Shown here in pieces: positions 63,263-64,000 of a DNA stretch of 64,000 nt. The stretch covers positions 86,985,684 to 87,049,683 of the forward strand of contig CM067082.1 of assembly GCA_034008185.1 (NCBI GenBank). The letters are read 5' to 3'. The position numbers were made by a program, and so were the translations under genes. Source of the DNA: Gorsachius magnificus (lineage: Eukaryota; Chordata; Aves; Pelecaniformes; Ardeidae). The first letter of the stretch is position 1; every line of letters starts with the position of its first letter. Below the pieces are notes generated by a model, which had not been told where the DNA came from, searched no databases, and was given only the letters and a program-made list of their open reading frames with translations.

Positions 63263-63606
63263 ACCTTTTGTGGTGTGCAGACCTTCCAGGCTTTGCTTGC
63301 ATCTCATCTCCAGGTCTGGGTGAGAAGCGGCTCAAAGATTTGTTGTCTCTTAACTTCTTTTGAGAGGGTTTCCTTTAAAAATCTGTTTATGGTTGGGGAG
63401 GACATGCCTGAAAAAACATTTGCACATAAAACAGCTGTTAAGTGAATCTCCACACACTGAGATCAAGAGAACGTGAAGAAATATGTACTTCCAAGGACCT
63501 CTCTGCCAACTTGGAGCCTCCTTCAGAAAATAAATACAATCTCCCTACAAGTCTCTGGTAACTTAGTTACTGAAAAATAAATTGAGCTACTTAGACCCTT
63601 GAACCT

Positions 63607-63640
63607 TCCTTTTTCTTTTTTTTTTTCCCCCCCTCCCACT
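63607..63640. repeat. Pyrimidine tract
   Basis: CCTTTTTCTTTTTTTTTTCC followed by a run of C and CTCCC. A tract like this could precede a splice acceptor, but no AG followed by recognisable BMP6 sequence is present nearby. Confidence 0.8.
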
Positions 63641-64000
63641 AAGTCTGAAGCAAATGCATAAAATTGTGTTGGAATGATATGCACCGAAGCCAAGTAGATT
63701 GATTTTAATGTTTCTTCGGTATGTTGTCAGCTAGTCAAGTGCAGGCAGCGACAGAGTTTGTCTGTGTGTGAACTAACCACTTCCAGTAGTGCAGCCGACG
63801 GGCTTCCAGCAGTAAATTAAAGCATCGCAAAGCCCTCTTTAAGCCTCCCCTGGATGCCATTCGCCAAAAGGAGCATCACCTGGGAGGGGCTGTCAGAGGT
63901 GCGGTACGGTGTTATTAAGGACTATTCTTTATTGATCGTTTCCTTCTTTTGCACAGTCCCAAAAGGAGAGGGCTCGCTGTGGTGGCATGACTCGGTTTTC

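Larger units (their letters stand above)
32656..64000 (+). other. BMP6: BMP6 intron 1 (5' part, continues beyond window)
   Basis: No sequence encoding the next prodomain block of BMP6 (the VEYDKEF-like start followed by the EFKFNLS and AAEFRIYK-like region) is present in any frame to 64000, so the whole stretch is inferred to be intron 1. A very long first intron is usual for this gene in vertebrates. I see no other gene on either strand. Open frames of up to 173 codons (54878-55399 -) have no family resemblance. The repeats are listed separately; the rest is unannotated intronic DNA that may hold enhancers. Confidence 0.75.

Noticed and set aside
63607..64000. BMP6 exon 2 acceptor after the pyrimidine tract
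   Set aside because: No downstream AG is followed by the expected prodomain sequence in phase, and no frame carries a recognisable exon 2 peptide.
1..64000. CRISPR arrays, tRNA or rRNA genes, retroviral gag/pol/env, bacterial-type operons
   Set aside because: Looked for on both strands: no spaced direct repeats, no tRNA box pairs with a foldable body, no retroviral protein motifs and no LTR pairs were seen.

Overview
The window looks like nuclear DNA from a bird. The 3' ends of CR1 non-LTR retrotransposons are present, one with its terminal array of TTCTATGG-type octamers. There are also worn MIR/CORE-SINE pieces, few other repeats, and one coding exon at a vertebrate locus with a very GC-rich first exon and a canonical splice donor. 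There is no prokaryotic-style coding: open frames outside the exon are short, overlap on both strands and match no family I recognise. I cannot name the species.

The only protein-coding gene I can support is BMP6, on the + strand. Its first coding exon lies at 32272-32655 and encodes the signal peptide and the N-terminal part of the TGF-beta prodomain. It sits inside a CpG island (about 31600-32880) that is presumably the BMP6 promoter and 5' UTR, with two short upstream ORFs, a CTC triplet tract and a GGGCC repeat. The exon ends in a phase-1 GGTGAGT donor. Everything from 32656 to 64000 is therefore the 5' part of BMP6 intron 1; I found no exon 2.

As written, exon 1 is not one open frame. 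Conserved BMP6 peptide runs through three reading-frame changes: one apparent extra base at a G run near 32358-32363, one missing base at a C run near 32437-32443, and one missing base near 32628-32630. Protein conservation on both sides of each break and the intact donor make base-level assembly error more likely than a dead gene, but the window alone cannot settle this.

Layout: 1-1050 is a second, unassigned CpG island with a strong CTCF-like motif. About 1050-31600 is gene-poor DNA upstream of BMP6, with an old CR1, a MIR-like SINE, a younger CR1 3' end at 25128-25395, an exact 72-bp tandem duplication at 18219-18362 and microsatellites. 31600-32880 is the BMP6 promoter and exon 1. 32656-64000 is intron 1, with CR1 pieces (39667-39895, 57988-58140), two antisense MIR-like pieces, an ancient palindromic repeat (52127-52250), a diverged local duplication (34449-34592 and 36008-36195) and an exact 65-bp triplication (60570-60764). 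I see no novel multi-gene system, CRISPR array, tRNA, rRNA or retroviral coding region. The most informative points are the broken BMP6 exon, the upstream CpG/CTCF island and the two recent tandem arrays.
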